Translations under genes and position numbers: made by a program
Notes under the pieces: generated by a model
The model's input: only the letters and a program-made list of their open reading frames with translations
What the model was told of the DNA's origin: nothing
Databases searched by the model: none
Assembly: GCF_016786325.1 (NCBI RefSeq)
Contig: NZ_JADWYU010000083.1
Coordinates: 17,612 to 71,300 of the forward strand
From: Frankia nepalensis
GTDB lineage: Bacteria; Actinomycetota; Actinomycetes; Frankiales; Frankiaceae
Direction of reading: 5' to 3'
Length of the DNA stretch: 53,689 nt
Shown here: piece after piece, positions 53,400 through 53,689 of the stretch
How positions within the stretch are numbered: position 1 is the first letter of the stretch
How the letters are laid out: each line of letters starts with the position of its first letter

Positions 53400-53689
53400 C
53401 TAGCGCCTGCCGTGCCCGTCAGCGGTATCCCAGTCGCCCGTCTCACTAATGGCGTAACGGCCATCCGCACGCCAACCATCCACATACCGGGTGTCCGCAT
53501 ACTGGTCACCTACATACCGGTCACCGGCATACCCGTCGTTCACTGCCGCACCACCGGGATCCCGATCATCCACATACCTGTCGTCCGCATACCGGTCACT
53601 TACATCCCGGTCACCGGCATACCTGTCGTCCGCCGCCTCACCACCGGCATACCTATCACCCGCATACCGATCGCCCACATACCCACCAT
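53400..53689 (-). CDS. C-terminal part of an Asp-Arg-Tyr-Ala repeat protein (partial, cut by window edge; coding status uncertain)
   Basis: From the stop codon at 53400-53402 the minus-strand frame is open to the window edge, about 96 residues, so the gene start is not in view. It reads as five-residue steps of the kind DRYAG, DRYAD, DRYVD, GYAGD and ends ETGDWDTADGHGRR. Every repeat-unit Tyr is TAT, and third positions are clearly less GC-rich than in neighbouring genes. The plus strand is open too (ATG 53343, giving I-P-V repeats), so the coding strand is undecided. If the minus frame is real it lies directly upstream of the M50-like gene on the same strand. It could be a repeat-containing precursor or a disordered surface protein. 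Confidence 0.4.
   Translation of the reverse strand, partial: GGYVGDRYAGDRYAGGEAADDRYAGDRDVSDRYADDRYVDDRDPGGAAVNDGYAGDRYVGDQYADTRYVDGWRADGRYAISETGDWDTADGHGRR
53428..53689. repeat. 15-bp-period tandem repeat at the right edge
   Basis: About 16 degenerate copies of GCATACCGGTCACC-like units follow one another, with a higher-order repeat: the block near 53494-53540 recurs near 53587-53635. It runs off the window. Confidence 0.85.

Noticed and set aside
53428-53689. CRISPR-like repeats
   Set aside because: The period is about 15 bp with no unique spacers; it is a simple tandem repeat.

Overview
The window is very GC-rich, uses GTG starts freely, and has dense gene packing with many AGGAGG-type ribosome binding sites. 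Its gene content is actinobacterial: a mycothiol-dependent nitroreductase relative, group II truncated haemoglobin, an MprAB-like two-component pair, SpoIIE-type phosphatases with an RsbW-like kinase domain, and an EttA-type ABC-F protein. I infer a Frankiales-like or related soil actinobacterium; the sequence alone does not prove the genus. No rRNA, tRNA, CRISPR array or complete insertion sequence was seen.

Region 1 (1-18.7 kb) is mostly housekeeping. It holds the DsbA-like nitroreductase relative, an AI-2E family transporter, a small membrane protein, aminopeptidase N, 4-alpha-glucanotransferase, a two-component system, an MscS channel, an HNH endonuclease, a GAF-SpoIIE-HATPase regulator, a GH13 alpha-glucosidase and GlbO. 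The set DsbA-like / pepN / HNH / glbO / alpha-glucosidase, followed later by ettA, resembles from memory the Mycobacterium tuberculosis Rv2466c-Rv2477c neighbourhood. A roughly 90-bp dispersed repeat occurs upstream of mscS and again, in frame, inside the alpha-glucosidase gene.

Region 2 (18.7-33.8 kb) holds small regulator/target pairs: an ArsR repressor divergent from a DHA2 exporter with a clear operator, a TetR repressor divergent from a UGT-like glycosyltransferase with a candidate operator, and a LysG/ArgP regulator divergent from a LysE exporter. Between them are DUF402, ettA, glyA behind a well-formed ZTP riboswitch, a second MFS permease, a DUF5996 protein and a secreted TAP-like alpha/beta hydrolase.

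Region 3 (34-44.2 kb) is more accessory. It has an ABC exporter, a LuxC-like acyl reductase translationally coupled to a LuxE/PaaK-like adenylating enzyme without luciferase genes, a membrane SpoIIE phosphatase, a 2-oxoglutarate/Fe(II) oxygenase, a NudC-GNAT fusion protein and an alpha/beta hydrolase.

Region 4 (44.3-49.9 kb) is a compact operon: a GlnT/GmaS-like ligase, three genes that together rebuild a split glutamate-synthase-like enzyme (MgsABC/GlxBCD), and an XRE-cupin regulator. Upstream lie phased GTNAC boxes that suggest nitrogen control. The oxidative half of the N-methylglutamate pathway (mgdABCD) is absent from the window.

Region 5 (50-53.7 kb) has Maf, a nitroreductase and an M50-like membrane metallopeptidase with an apparent PqqD-like N-terminal domain. 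Upstream of it, at the window edge, lies a 15-bp-period tandem repeat of unusual composition that is open in frame on both strands. If the repeat is coding, this pairing is the best candidate here for an undescribed (possibly peptide-maturation) system, but it is cut by the window edge and remains speculative.
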